Positions 34,035 to 44,752 of a stretch of 64,000 nucleotides of DNA are shown here, piece after piece. The notes below the pieces were generated by a model. That model worked only from the letters and a program-made list of their open reading frames with translations, was not told the origin of the DNA and ran no database searches. Origin of the DNA: Neovahlkampfia damariscottae (lineage: Eukaryota > Heterolobosea > Selenaionea > Neovahlkampfiida > Neovahlkampfiidae). The stretch's first letter is position 1. Each line of letters starts with the position of its first letter. The stretch is taken from NCBI GenBank assembly GCA_016618085.1, contig JABLTG010000041.1, positions 52,951 through 116,950 on the forward strand, in the 5' to 3' direction. The translations under genes and the position numbers were made by a program.

Positions 34035-36271
34035 ATGAGTGAAGAAAATTCAGATGGAAAACCAAGACGTAAAAAACGTGCTCCAAGAAAAAAGTCAGAA
34101 GAGAATGAAGAAGTTACAACTACACAAGAAGAAATAAAAACGGAAGAAGTTGTTGAACAAGCTGTGGCACCTCAAGAAAGTGAACAGCCAGAAGAAAAAC
34201 TGGAAAGTGAAGAAAAAACTGAAAAAAAACCAAGAAGAAAAAAACGTGGAGCAAAAACATCAGAAGGACAAAATGTCAAAATAGTTGAAGATTCAAATGA
34301 AACATCAGAAAACCAAGTTAAAGAAATGACATCAGAAGAAAATAAAGTTATTGAAGAAAAAGTAAAAGAACTACAACATTTGAATATAGAAGATTCAGAA
34401 CAAAAGGAAGAACAAAATATTCAAACAGAAGAAGTTCAAGATGAAACAAAAACAGACAAAAAATCAAGAAGAAAAAAACATGGAAAAAAAGTAGAAGATG
34501 AACCTAAAGATAATTCACCTGTAAAAGAAGAAACAGAAGAAACTCTTATTAAACAAGAAATAGAAACAGTTCAAAAAGAAGAAGAAAATATTGTTGAAGA
34601 AAAAGTAGTTGAAACATCAGAAACAATGAACAATGAAGAAACCAATGAAGAAAATACAGATGGAAAACCAAGACGTAAAAAAAGAGCACCAAGAAAAAAA
34701 ACTATTCAAGAAGAACAGTCAACAGAAGAAATTTCTAATGTGACAGAAGTGGTTGAAAAACAAGAATCAATTGTTGATGATGTTGAAAAAACAAATTTAA
34801 TACAAGATGAAATTCCAAAAATTGAAGAAGAAAAAGTTGAAGAAGTTTCAAAAATTGAAGAAGTAAAAATATTGGAAACAAAAGAAGAAGAACAAGTGTT
34901 AATTGTTGAAAAAGATGAAGAAGAAAAAGAAACACAAAATGAAGAAACTGAAGAAAAAAAAGAAAAGAAACCGAGACGAAAAAAACGTGGAGCAAAAACA
35001 TCATCAGAAGAACAAAATGTCGTTCAACAAGAATTCGACGAAAAATCAGCTGATCAACAACAAAAAGAAGAAGAAGAAAGAAAAGAAGAAGAAAGAAAAA
35101 GAGCTCAAGAAGAAGTTAAAAGAAAAGAAGAAGAAAGACTTCAACAAGAAAAAATTTTAGAAGAAGAAAAACTTGAAAAACAAAAAGAAGAAGAAAAGAG
35201 AATTGCAGAAGAAGAAGCAAGTAGAATTCAAAAAGAAGAAGAAGAAGAAGAAGAAGCTGCTAGACTTCAAGAACAAATTTTAAGAATTCAAAAAGAAGAA
35301 CAAGAAAGAAAGGAGGAAGAAAGAAAAATAGAAGAAGAAAGAATCAAGAAAGAAGAAGCTACAAAAGTGAAGGAAGAAGAAGAAAAAATTACAACTGAAA
35401 AGAAACCAAGACGTAAAAAACGTCAACCAAAAGCAGTTGAACAACAAGAATTTGAAAAACAAAAAGAAGAAGAGCGTCAACGAGAATTAGAAGAATATAG
35501 AAGAGAACAAATTGAAAAACAAAAAGAAGAAGAACATCAAAGAGAAATTGAAAGAATTAAAAAACAAGAAGAATTTGCAAAACAACAAATTGAAGAACAA
35601 AAAAGAGCAGAACAAGAATTAGCGAGAAAATTAGAAGAAGCAAGAATCCAAAAACAAAAAGAAGAAGAAGAAGAAAGAATAAGATTAGAAGAAGAAGAAA
35701 GAATAAGAAAAAAAAAAGAAGAAGAAAATGCTAAAAAAAAACAAGAAGAAGAACGCAAAAGAAAAGAAGAAGAATTGAAGAAAAAAGAACTTGAACAAGT
35801 ACTTGAACAACATCCAAAAATCAATCAAACAAGACTTGAAAAACCTGACATTTTCTACATTTGTCAATTATTAAATTCAAATCATCCAGGTCTTGAAACT
35901 TTAAATTTGAAAAAAAAGAAAATTTCATCAAGGGAGTTGGAAAAAATGTCTGATTCATTATCAAACACAACTTGTGTAAAGACATTAGATTTGTCCAATA
36001 ATCTCATTGATGACGAAGCCACTATTTATTTGAAAGATATTTTGATCAAAAATAAATCTGTTTTGACGTAAGAAAATTGAATGATTTAACATTTGAAAGT
36101 CTTGAATTAGCTGGTAATATTTTACATTTTGATGGAGTTAATAATATTTTGGATGCTTTGGAAGAAAATAAAACATTAACAGATGTTGGTCTTGGTTTTG
36201 GATTTACAGATGAAGATTTAGATTATGTTGATGAATTGTTAGATAGAAATTTTGAATTAGCTAAAAAATAA
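34035..36271 (+). CDS. Charged repeat protein with tropomodulin-like LRR C-terminus
   Basis: Two exons (intron 36070-36101, 32 nt) give about 735 residues. Residues 1 to about 590 are extremely Glu/Lys-rich. A basic block, KPRRKKR or close to it, occurs six times (e.g. GKPRRKKRAPRKK twice, KKPRRKKRGAKTS twice). Its spacing shrinks into a long single-helix segment of EE-RKR repeats. The C-terminal about 150 residues (TRLEKPDIFYICQLL, LETLNLKKKKIS, VKTLDLSNNLIDDEA, then TLELAGNILHFDGVNNI after the splice) are leucine-rich repeats of the RNase-inhibitor/tropomodulin type. Tropomodulins cap actin pointed ends; the actin fusion gene nearby makes an actin link attractive but unproven. The basic blocks could bind RNA, DNA or microtubules. 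Confidence 0.8.
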
Positions 36272-36325
36272 AAAATGTATCTTAAGATGATGATTGGTGG
36301 ATCTTTTGAGTTTTTCGAAAAAATC

Positions 36326-36640
36326 ATGGAAGAAGAAAGAAGAAGAACTTTGTATTTTTCGTTATTCAATGCATGTTTTTGGATGTGTTGTTTGACTGTA
36401 TTGGCGATATTGTTTATTAGTTTCCTTTTTAGATACTCACTTCCTGTTATTTTTTGGATTCCAGCAATTGTTGGAATTTTGTTTTTGTTTCTTTGTGTTT
36501 TTGCCATTGCTGGAACTTGCACACTGCCAATTTCAACAACAAACTATTGCCCTCAAAAAAAACGAGAAGAAGTCATGGAAAGTGTGTTAGTTGAAGATGT
36601 GGTCATTGAAAAAGTTGAAGAAACGCCAAATAAAAATTGA
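36326..36640 (+). CDS. Two-helix membrane protein, local family member A
   Basis: About 104 residues. A short charged N-terminus (MEEERRRTLYFS) is followed by FNACFWMCCL in a first membrane helix, a short loop, then a second helix starting IPAIVGILFLFLCVFAIAG. TCTLPIS and an acidic tail follow. The pattern aromatic-S-FN-C-W ... F-F-R ... P-I-G-FLC-A-C-LP is shared with the proteins at 36703, 37071 and 45189. The start is the ATG aligned with the other members; an in-frame ATG at 36275 lies upstream of the GATTGGTGGATC element common to the family and is probably not used. Function unknown. Both ends likely face the cytosol. Confidence 0.72.
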   Translation: MEEERRRTLYFSLFNACFWMCCLTVLAILFISFLFRYSLPVIFWIPAIVGILFLFLCVFAIAGTCTLPISTTNYCPQKKREEVMESVLVEDVVIEKVEETPNKN

Positions 36641-36702
36641 TTCATTTTTCGTTGAAAACTCTTAGTTTCTGATTGGATTATTTTGTTGATCAATTTCTCA
36701 AG

Positions 36703-36990
36703 ATGAATTCACAAAGAGCGAGAATATACTATTTTTCATCTTTTAATGCATGCAATTGGTTATGCGCTTTTGGATTGTTTTTCATTCTATTTGTCATGTT
36801 CTTTGTACTAAGAGGTCCTCCTTATATATACATTTTTCCATCAATAATTGGAGTTTTGTATATATTTTTATGTGTATTTGCCATTTCAACTGCATGTTCA
36901 TTGCCACTTAGCAGCCACTTTTACTATCCTGAAATTGATGAAACCCCAGCTGTAGTCATACAAAAAGAAACACCACCTGAACAAAATTGA
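36703..36990 (+). CDS. Two-helix membrane protein, local family member B
   Basis: 95 residues: MNSQRARIYYFSSFNACNWL, a first helix rich in Phe, the loop RGPPYIYIFPSIIGV and a second helix with IFLCVFAIS. It continues with ACSLPLSSHFYYP and an acidic tail. It is the closest to the family consensus. GATTGGATTA with a following TTGATC lies about 30 bases upstream, as for the other members. It has no introns. No database family comes to mind. Confidence 0.75.
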   Translation: MNSQRARIYYFSSFNACNWLCAFGLFFILFVMFFVLRGPPYIYIFPSIIGVLYIFLCVFAISTACSLPLSSHFYYPEIDETPAVVIQKETPPEQN

Positions 36991-37070
36991 CGAATGCAAT
37001 AAAATTAATTAAAAATCAATGTTTTCTTGAACAATTTTTTTCACAAATTGATTGGTAGATCACACAAGAA

Positions 37071-37367
37071 ATGAAATCGAACCTTGATGATTTCAGAGAA
37101 AGGATCATTTTTTACACAAGTTTCAATTTATTCTACTGGCTTGTTGCTTTCACATGTTTCTTCATTATGGTCATTGGATTCTTTTTCAAATGGATAAACA
37201 ATTCTTCACTTCTATTTTTGTTTTTGACAATCATGATGATTTCATTTTTAAGTACATGCATCTGTGCTGTATTCGCAAATTTTTCCTTGCCATACTACAA
37301 ATACAAATTCTACAGTCGTCGTGAATCCAACGATATTCAATTGTACGAAAAGCATGAAGATGTTTGA
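37071..37367 (+). CDS. Two-helix membrane protein, local family member C
   Basis: 98 residues and the most divergent of the tandem trio. It has RERIIFYTSFN, a W-A-F first helix, FFFKW, then a second helix (LFLTIMMISFLSTCICAVFA) and FSLPYYKYKFYSR with a charged tail. It lacks the FPSI-G loop of the others but keeps the SLPY signature after helix two. TTGATTGGTAGATC lies just upstream. It converges on the sacsin-like gene, 50 bp away. Confidence 0.72.
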   Translation: MKSNLDDFRERIIFYTSFNLFYWLVAFTCFFIMVIGFFFKWINNSSLLFLFLTIMMISFLSTCICAVFANFSLPYYKYKFYSRRESNDIQLYEKHEDV

Positions 37368-37417
37368 GCAAAAAATAAAAAAATTACCACAAACTCCCTT
37401 TTTCTTGAAAACAAAAT

Positions 37418-40400
37418 TTATTTGAAATATTCTTTGATAAATGAAGCTACATCATAATTCTGATAATATTTTCCGATTTCTAATTCCGTTTTGTTATCTA
37501 AAGGAGACTTTGCAAAACCATTTTTGAAATATTCATCCAACATTTCCTTTTCATAAGTATGACCATCTGATGCAACAACAGGACATTCAAATATATCCTG
37601 AGATATAGGACATATAAAGAAACTTTGAAGTTTGTTTAAATCGATTTTGTTCATATCTTCAGTATCAAATGCTTTGGTGTCATAAATACTGATCAACATT
37701 TCCTCTTTCATCATTTTCTTCTTTGAATTACCAAAATCCAAGTAAAATTCCGAACCAGAAAAATCTTGAATCTTTCCATAACAGTATCTTTCATCATCTA
37801 ATTTGCAAACAACACGATCTCCAATATTGAATACATGATCATATTCAGGTATTTTGAAAAATTTGATTTCATCTTTATGGATAACCTTTCCAATTTTCAA
37901 AAGTTTAATATCACCCAAATGCTCTCGATTGGCTATTATTTTATCATCATGGCAATATAAAAGATCCATGATATCCCCTGAGTCAAGAATACCATCTTCT
38001 TGAAAGAAATTTCTAATTTCTTTTGAAACATTTCTATAAACTTCATATTCTGAATTAGAATTCAACATTTGAATCATATTTTCATTCACAATGTAAATAG
38101 ATACTGCATTTTTGGAATGATTTTCATCTGATTTACTGATCAATTCATCTCTGAAATAATATTGAACAATTAAATTAGAAACTAATTTGATTGATACCAT
38201 GGATAGTTTTTGAATTTTCAAATCAATCTTTAACGAATATTTTTGCATCAAATTAGCTTTGATTAATTCATTGAGACATAATTGGAACGAGTCATTTTTT
38301 AATCTATTTGATATTTTATGTGTGATTTCAGAATCTATCAATTTTTCATTTTTTAAATCATTTTGTTGTCTTCTTGTTTCAATATTTTTGGAAAGAGGAG
38401 GAATGTCTAATTTTTCAGATTTGATCCCTCTGTGAAGTATGTTGATCAAAGATAAATCCAATTGATTCACAACATCCATTGAACAATCATTTTTAAAAAT
38501 ATCATCTTTGACTAAACGAAGATCAATAGTCAAATAACAGTTTGGTGCTTTCTTTGAGATTGAAATTATCTTATTAATGAGAAATAAAACTTGATCAATG
38601 GTCTCAGGGTCTTCAATCGATTTGTAATGATTTTTGAATATTTTGTTTAACAATAATTGTGCTTGTTCCAAGGTGATTGATAATTTCACTCCAAATGCTT
38701 TGAATAAACCTTCATATTTGTTTTGATATTGTTGTGGGAGTTTTTTAACTGAGAAATTCTTGAAGTCTGGAGCGTCAAAAACAAACTCTTCATGAGTAAA
38801 AAATTCGCCTTTGTGATAGATAAAAGGATGATCCATTGATGTTTTGAATTCTTTTGAAAATTCAGATAGATTTTCATTCAAATAACTATAAATTTGATCT
38901 ACGATATTTTCATATTTTTCTTCAGTAAATTTTAATTTTGGGATTAATAATAAATGTTGAACGACATCTTTTACTTTTGGTTTTCCATTAAACTTACCAA
39001 ATTGAACAAATGTATCAAATTGGTTTTTGCAGTCAAAAATAGATGCATCATCATAAACAAATAATGAATGTGTCCAGCAAATATCTTTGTATTTGATATC
39101 TACCATTTCATTCATTTGAAAGATATCCTTTACTTTTTGTGAAGGATATAATTTAGAGTCCAATTTCATTGTTGGTGTATAGTTCAATTTTGTTAATTGA
39201 ACTAAAATTTCCGAATTGCTGGATGAAGTTAGAAAATATTTCCAAACATTAAGACACAAATTCGTGGAATTGATTTTTCCATCTTTTTCTTTTAAAATTT
39301 CTATCAAGTCTTTTGGATCTGAAGTTTTCATTCCAAGTGATTTAAAAAATGAGGCGTATCGTTTTTCATCAAAACTTGAAGGTAGAAATTTTGTTTGTGG
39401 CAAGAACTTTTCAAAAATAGGTGTTCTTTTGTAGAAATAAGATGCTGTTTGACCATCAATGAAGTTTTTACCCGATAAAATGTTCAAGATTTTTTTATCA
39501 AACCGATGAAAATCCTTTGCAAAGTAGTCTATCCATTGGAATAGAGATTCAGGATCTAATTCGCAAATATTCTCCGAAACAATTTCCAGGTCATTTCTTT
39601 TTTCAATCAATTTTAACTTTTTGTAAATATCTTGAAGTTGATAACTCGGACGTAAAAATTCATACTTTGAAGTCTTAAGGTCAATAGAACGATCTGATTC
39701 TATATAGGTTCTCCAATCATTCAAGGAAATCCTTTTTCCTGAAGGAGTTTCAAAAAATTCCAATTTTTTCAATTTTGATATGTTGCAGTTTGCATTATAA
39801 AAATATTGTAAAACTTCATTCTTATTTTGAATAGAATTTGGATTTTGACAACAATAATCATAATAAGGATCTAGTTTTTCATTGAAAAATCTATGTTCAA
39901 AACGAGGTAATTCTAATGGTTTCAAAAAATCGATCAACTTTTCATCTGAACAAAAAACAATTTTGTTGTGCTCTGAAATCGGAATTAATTTCATTTTATC
40001 TTTAACAAGAACAATCAATTGAATGTCTTTCTCCAAAAAATTGTTGAACATTTGATGAAAATCAACTTTCTCAACACTAAATTGTGGAATTAATAATTTC
40101 CAAATTTTTTGATGCCACTTCTCGTCATTTTTGTTTAATTTTGAAAAATGTTCAATTTCATTGATAATCTTTTCAAAAGAAAATTTTAGTATTTCAATAT
40201 TGTTGTAAATATCATCCACCAAATAATTTTCAACTGTTGGAATCTGTTCCAACAAATCTTTGACATCAGAGTTTACAAATAAATGATCATTAAACATTGT
40301 GATCTTTTCACCTGACTTTAATAGAAACGGAAATTTTTTGGCACTCAAATCTTCATGTGATTTTATAGAATTCCAAAATAGTTTGATGGTTGTTGCATCT

Positions 40401-43400
40401 TTGTATATCGCAATATCAATGTTTTCTAATAGAGTTGGCTTTGTCAAATTGAATTCTTCAAATTTTTTTTGATAATATTTCACAAGGTACTTTGTGTCCA
40501 TTTCTTTGGCTGAAATTAATTCTTTGATTTTGCATGGCAATTTACAGATCTTGATTCCATCTTCAATAAAACTCTTCGTCAATGATGAAAAATTTGGTAG
40601 GTACAATACCTCATCCATTTTGATATATTCTCGAGTCAATGAGAAAAAGATTTTTTCATCCTTTGCTTTTTCAAAGAAATCTTTTCCAAATTTATCATCT
40701 GTTGGGAATATTTCATGATAATTTTCAATGGATTTTCCTGGGTTTTTTGCAATCAAAAATTTCAATATTTGGAGAATGCTAAAAGTAATGATTTCACTGA
40801 AAATAATGCGATTCCATTTGTTTCCAAAGCTGTCATTTTTATAATATCCTGCCACTGAAAGGCTTTTTCTACTTTTTTCAACAGTGAAACTTGAATTTAC
40901 ATGAAAATGAAATTTTTGTTCTGATTTATCGATTGGAAGAGTATGAAATGCAAACCCATCAATTTTCTTAATTTTGTTGTCAATTAATTGTATTGCAGTT
41001 GAAGCAAAAGGAATAAATCTACCAATATGATTCTTTGATTCTTGTAATATGGATGAAACCGATTCTTTTGATTTGATATAATAATTGACCAAATATTTTG
41101 TTGATTCCGTTTTATCTTTTGTAGATTTCTCTAAGATCACATATCCATTGAATTTTGATGATTTAAATTCTTTATCTTCTTTGATACATTTTTCAACAGA
41201 ATAGAGTGTTTTAACAGCTTCTTGGATTTGCATATCAGCTTTTTTCTTACAAATTGCAACGGTTGTTCTTTCACCATTTTTTTCAATAATTTCCATTGAA
41301 ATTGTGATTAAATTCTTTAAAAATAACATTGAATCTTCCATGTTTTTTTGAAAATTCATCATTATTGTAATGACATCCTCTGAATTATGAACATTGGAAA
41401 TTTCGGATTTTTGAGTTCTAAGAGGTAATCTGATGAAGGTTCCATCAAAATTTTCATCTTCTCCGATCATTTCAAAAGGTAATAAAGAATCCTTACAATT
41501 TTTCTTCACAAATTCACTGATCAAAAATATTCTTCCAGGTTTGTTGCCATATTTTTCAAGTGGATCTAGAACAGTAAGTTTTTTGTTACTTAAAATCATT
41601 GGTGAATCTGTTAAGTGGTAGGTGGAATTGAATCCAAGATTAAATTGACCTGTAACTCCAATACGATCTAATTTTCCTTTTTTACCAAGTTCTGTTAGAT
41701 TTCTTAAATCCTGATCTGTAAATTGTTTGTCATTGATGAAGAAAAGTGAAGCTCCTTGTGTTTCCTTTAAATCTGGGTGAAGTAACATATTCCCAGAATG
41801 TTCTCTTTTGTCTAACACAATTTTTAAAGTTGTTGCTTCTGCATCATCAGCATTTTGAATCATTTCATGAATAATCGGAATTCCAAATGAATAATTTTCC
41901 TCTATAATGTTTCTAACTCTTCTTTTCAAAGGTTCTTTTTGTCCACAGAATTCCATTGTCTCTGAGTGTTCCTTTGAAATCAAATTTGAAAATGTTTGTA
42001 TGTTAAACTTCTTCACAAACTGTCCGAATTTTGAATGAAGAATTGAATATTTTCCAATGTCAATTTGAGTCTTTAAATTATCATAATGATCTTTGTTATC
42101 AATAAAAAGTAATTCAGAAGTATTTTTGAATTCATTGTAGCTTGTCGGAAGATGTATTTCTGTTAAATCTAATTCAGGGAACTGATCGACACAATATTCA
42201 ATCATTGAATACATTATTGAAATCTTCTTTTCTTCTTCAAGATTTTGTTCAGGAAGTTGAGTCATTTGAAGTAATAAATCTGTAGATTTCAAATCTCCAA
42301 TTTTGAAAAACTGTTTCACCAATTTTAGATACTTTGAATACATAAATGGTAGTTGATAGAGAATTGGTGACCAGTTTTCATTAACTTTGAGAAAAACAAT
42401 ATTTGAGTTGATAAATTGAGTATTCATTAAGAAAATCTTCGATTTTTGATCATTTTTAAATGTAGTTTTTGAATTGATACTATTTTCAATAGATTCATAA
42501 ATTTTTTCAATCCACTCTTGATTGACAATGTTTTCATTTGACAATATTTCAAGTTGTTCGATCATTTTTTGGATTGGTGGAACTGTATCAAGTTTCAATA
42601 ATTTCTTGACGATGTTTTCACACATACAGCCAACAACAGGAGCTACTGAACCAACCAATTTCACTTCTTGATATACTGATCCAACTGCTTCATAGTCATC
42701 ACTTTTGTATAGTTTCAATGGATAATCATTGTGTTCTTTTAACACTGGAATGAATTTTACATTTACTGATTCGATCATTAATTTCCACTCTCGTAAATTT
42801 GATTGAATATTCAAAGCGTTTCTATTTAAAACAATCATCAAATCTTCAGGTTTTGAAGAATCAATCTTTTTCTCAAATAGAGAAGGTGTTATTGATGATA
42901 CCATTCCAAAGTCGTTTATCATGCAATTCTTGTATTGATCAAATTCTTCCAGACAAAATACTTGATCCATTTGATAAAGTAACTTAAAATCTTCATTTTC
43001 TTTATCCAATAACTGGTCAATTGGTTTATAACCAATAAAATTATCATCTAAACTTCCAGATGGGACTCTAATCATGTTTTTAAAAGTTGAAACATCTTTT
43101 TTTGTCATTCCTAATTTCAAAATAAATTTCACAATAGTATCATATTTGAAGTTTTGTGTATCACGGAAAACAGTAAGATATGTTTCAAGGATTTTCTTCA
43201 CTGATCTAAATTCTGATGAATGTGATAAAGCATAAATTATTTCAAGAAATGATTCAGTAAGAGTTTCATCCAATATTGCAAGTGAATTTATCTTTTTCAT
43301 TGACAAGATGTTTTCTAATTTTTGAATTGAATTTAATTGATTAATTTCTTGAGATACTTCTGAGAATCCATCTCTCACATGTTTTGGCATTTGAAATACT

Positions 43401-44752
43401 GAAATATCCAATTTATCAAGGAAAGGAAGTAATTTTATGGAATTTTCATTGTCAAATGAATAAAGCCATCCATTTCCGATTGTGCATTTTTTGTTCTCAT
43501 TTTGAACACATGGAATGACCTCTTGTGATTTTAAACTGTTAAATAAATCAATTAAAATTGACTTCCATTCAGCATTAGTTAATTTGAATGTTGGAAATAA
43601 TTCATAGATGTTGAAATTCTCACTTGGTGGTGAATTTCCAAGATGAATAATTAAATCTTTGTATAGTTCTGATATTATTTTCATTAATTCCATATTCCAA
43701 GACCATTTTAAATCTTTTTTTGATTCTTCTTTCCAAATACTTTTTCTATTGGACATTAATTCAAACCAACCATTGAAATGAATTGGAAAACCTGTTTCAA
43801 CAACTGGAAGTGTTGTATAGCAAAAACCTTTTGTTTTTCCATCAAGACGACAAACAATATCTGCACAAAGAGAGTAAGGAAATGCATCTTCTTCAAACAT
43901 TTCTGGTTTATCTTTTTTCTTTGACAATTTAATCCAATTTAACACTTCGTTCTTTTTTTCAAATGTATTTTCCAAAGTTGAAAAAAAGAATCCATTTGAT
44001 AATGTTTTAGTCACTTGAATTTCAAACTTTGAGTAACATTTAATATTTTCTCCTGAGATGGTGAAGAATGATAATTTTTTAACGTTTTGTAAAAATAAAA
44101 TTTGATCAATTCCTTTGTCAATAAAATCATCAAATAACGTTAAAATCTCTTCTGAACTGACACAGTTTTTTGAAATTTTTGATTCTTTTTGTCTTAATGG
44201 ATATCTAAAAAAAGTTCCTTCTATTTTTTCATTGAAATTGACTCCTACTTTTTCGAATGGTTTAATTTGATCTGAGCATTTTAATATCGTTTCAATATTT
44301 TCAGAGATTTTGTATTGAGCACCAGGATTTGAAGTATCATCAGAAAATTTTAAAAGAGGATCTAAAAAGGTGAAGTAATCACCCGAAACAATACAAGGAG
44401 TATCAGTGATATGATAAATGCTGTTAAAACCTATTCCAAATCTACCTGTTGTTTCTTCATTGTCTTTCTTTTCTGAATCACCAAGTTTGCTGAGACTTTT
44501 GTAATCTGTTTCTTTGAAAATTGAATTGTTGAAAGAAAGTAAAGAAGGTCCTTGTAAAACATCCATTCCATCTGAAAATAATGAATTACGATCATAAATT
44601 GTTGTGTCTAAATAAAATTTGACTTCTGTTGCTTTCGCATCGTCAGCATTTTGCAAAATTTCTTTGATTAAAGTTGTGGTGGGATAATCTTTCAAAATAT
44701 TCGCTAACCTCACATAAAGTGGTTCGTTTTGTCCAAACGAGATTTTCTTCAT
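37418..44752 (-). CDS. Giant sacsin-like chaperone with C-terminal U-box
   Basis: An intronless frame of 2,444 residues. Two sacsin-type HSP90-like ATPase modules are present. One lies near residues 20-140 (LIKEILQNADDAKATEV, then GRFGIGFNSIYHITDTP). The other is near 940-1070 (IHEMIQNADDAEATTLK, then GQFNLGFNSTYHLTDSP). Each is followed by a long sacsin-repeat region. The last about 130 residues contain a Tudor/SH3-like strand set (IGDRVVCKLDDERYCYGKIQ) and then a U-box (FFICPISQDIFECPVVASDG followed by HTYEKEMLDEYF), an E2-binding ubiquitin ligase fold. Human sacsin has an N-terminal ubiquitin-like domain, three repeats and a J/HEPN end, so the layout here differs. A chaperone that directly ubiquitinates clients is the natural inference. 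Start is ATG 44752; GATTGGCTGTC and CATTGGATTA lie upstream. Confidence 0.9.
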   Translation of the reverse strand: MKKISFGQNEPLYVRLANILKDYPTTTLIKEILQNADDAKATEVKFYLDTTIYDRNSLFSDGMDVLQGPSLLSFNNSIFKETDYKSLSKLGDSEKKDNEETTGRFGIGFNSIYHITDTPCIVSGDYFTFLDPLLKFSDDTSNPGAQYKISENIETILKCSDQIKPFEKVGVNFNEKIEGTFFRYPLRQKESKISKNCVSSEEILTLFDDFIDKGIDQILFLQNVKKLSFFTISGENIKCYSKFEIQVTKTLSNGFFFSTLENTFEKKNEVLNWIKLSKKKDKPEMFEEDAFPYSLCADIVCRLDGKTKGFCYTTLPVVETGFPIHFNGWFELMSNRKSIWKEESKKDLKWSWNMELMKIISELYKDLIIHLGNSPPSENFNIYELFPTFKLTNAEWKSILIDLFNSLKSQEVIPCVQNENKKCTIGNGWLYSFDNENSIKLLPFLDKLDISVFQMPKHVRDGFSEVSQEINQLNSIQKLENILSMKKINSLAILDETLTESFLEIIYALSHSSEFRSVKKILETYLTVFRDTQNFKYDTIVKFILKLGMTKKDVSTFKNMIRVPSGSLDDNFIGYKPIDQLLDKENEDFKLLYQMDQVFCLEEFDQYKNCMINDFGMVSSITPSLFEKKIDSSKPEDLMIVLNRNALNIQSNLREWKLMIESVNVKFIPVLKEHNDYPLKLYKSDDYEAVGSVYQEVKLVGSVAPVVGCMCENIVKKLLKLDTVPPIQKMIEQLEILSNENIVNQEWIEKIYESIENSINSKTTFKNDQKSKIFLMNTQFINSNIVFLKVNENWSPILYQLPFMYSKYLKLVKQFFKIGDLKSTDLLLQMTQLPEQNLEEEKKISIMYSMIEYCVDQFPELDLTEIHLPTSYNEFKNTSELLFIDNKDHYDNLKTQIDIGKYSILHSKFGQFVKKFNIQTFSNLISKEHSETMEFCGQKEPLKRRVRNIIEENYSFGIPIIHEMIQNADDAEATTLKIVLDKREHSGNMLLHPDLKETQGASLFFINDKQFTDQDLRNLTELGKKGKLDRIGVTGQFNLGFNSTYHLTDSPMILSNKKLTVLDPLEKYGNKPGRIFLISEFVKKNCKDSLLPFEMIGEDENFDGTFIRLPLRTQKSEISNVHNSEDVITIMMNFQKNMEDSMLFLKNLITISMEIIEKNGERTTVAICKKKADMQIQEAVKTLYSVEKCIKEDKEFKSSKFNGYVILEKSTKDKTESTKYLVNYYIKSKESVSSILQESKNHIGRFIPFASTAIQLIDNKIKKIDGFAFHTLPIDKSEQKFHFHVNSSFTVEKSRKSLSVAGYYKNDSFGNKWNRIIFSEIITFSILQILKFLIAKNPGKSIENYHEIFPTDDKFGKDFFEKAKDEKIFFSLTREYIKMDEVLYLPNFSSLTKSFIEDGIKICKLPCKIKELISAKEMDTKYLVKYYQKKFEEFNLTKPTLLENIDIAIYKDATTIKLFWNSIKSHEDLSAKKFPFLLKSGEKITMFNDHLFVNSDVKDLLEQIPTVENYLVDDIYNNIEILKFSFEKIINEIEHFSKLNKNDEKWHQKIWKLLIPQFSVEKVDFHQMFNNFLEKDIQLIVLVKDKMKLIPISEHNKIVFCSDEKLIDFLKPLELPRFEHRFFNEKLDPYYDYCCQNPNSIQNKNEVLQYFYNANCNISKLKKLEFFETPSGKRISLNDWRTYIESDRSIDLKTSKYEFLRPSYQLQDIYKKLKLIEKRNDLEIVSENICELDPESLFQWIDYFAKDFHRFDKKILNILSGKNFIDGQTASYFYKRTPIFEKFLPQTKFLPSSFDEKRYASFFKSLGMKTSDPKDLIEILKEKDGKINSTNLCLNVWKYFLTSSSNSEILVQLTKLNYTPTMKLDSKLYPSQKVKDIFQMNEMVDIKYKDICWTHSLFVYDDASIFDCKNQFDTFVQFGKFNGKPKVKDVVQHLLLIPKLKFTEEKYENIVDQIYSYLNENLSEFSKEFKTSMDHPFIYHKGEFFTHEEFVFDAPDFKNFSVKKLPQQYQNKYEGLFKAFGVKLSITLEQAQLLLNKIFKNHYKSIEDPETIDQVLFLINKIISISKKAPNCYLTIDLRLVKDDIFKNDCSMDVVNQLDLSLINILHRGIKSEKLDIPPLSKNIETRRQQNDLKNEKLIDSEITHKISNRLKNDSFQLCLNELIKANLMQKYSLKIDLKIQKLSMVSIKLVSNLIVQYYFRDELISKSDENHSKNAVSIYIVNENMIQMLNSNSEYEVYRNVSKEIRNFFQEDGILDSGDIMDLLYCHDDKIIANREHLGDIKLLKIGKVIHKDEIKFFKIPEYDHVFNIGDRVVCKLDDERYCYGKIQDFSGSEFYLDFGNSKKKMMKEEMLISIYDTKAFDTEDMNKIDLNKLQSFFICPISQDIFECPVVASDGHTYEKEMLDEYFKNGFAKSPLDNKTELEIGKYYQNYDVASFIKEYFK

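Noticed and set aside
36275-36325. An earlier in-frame ATG for membrane protein A
   Set aside because: The segment contains the GATTGGTGGATC element that lies upstream of the start in the other three family members, and it adds sequence with no counterpart in them.
38686-42987. Several short plus-strand and minus-strand frames inside the sacsin-like gene
   Set aside because: They are out-of-frame shadows of the 2,444-residue gene, which has continuous conserved motifs across the interval.
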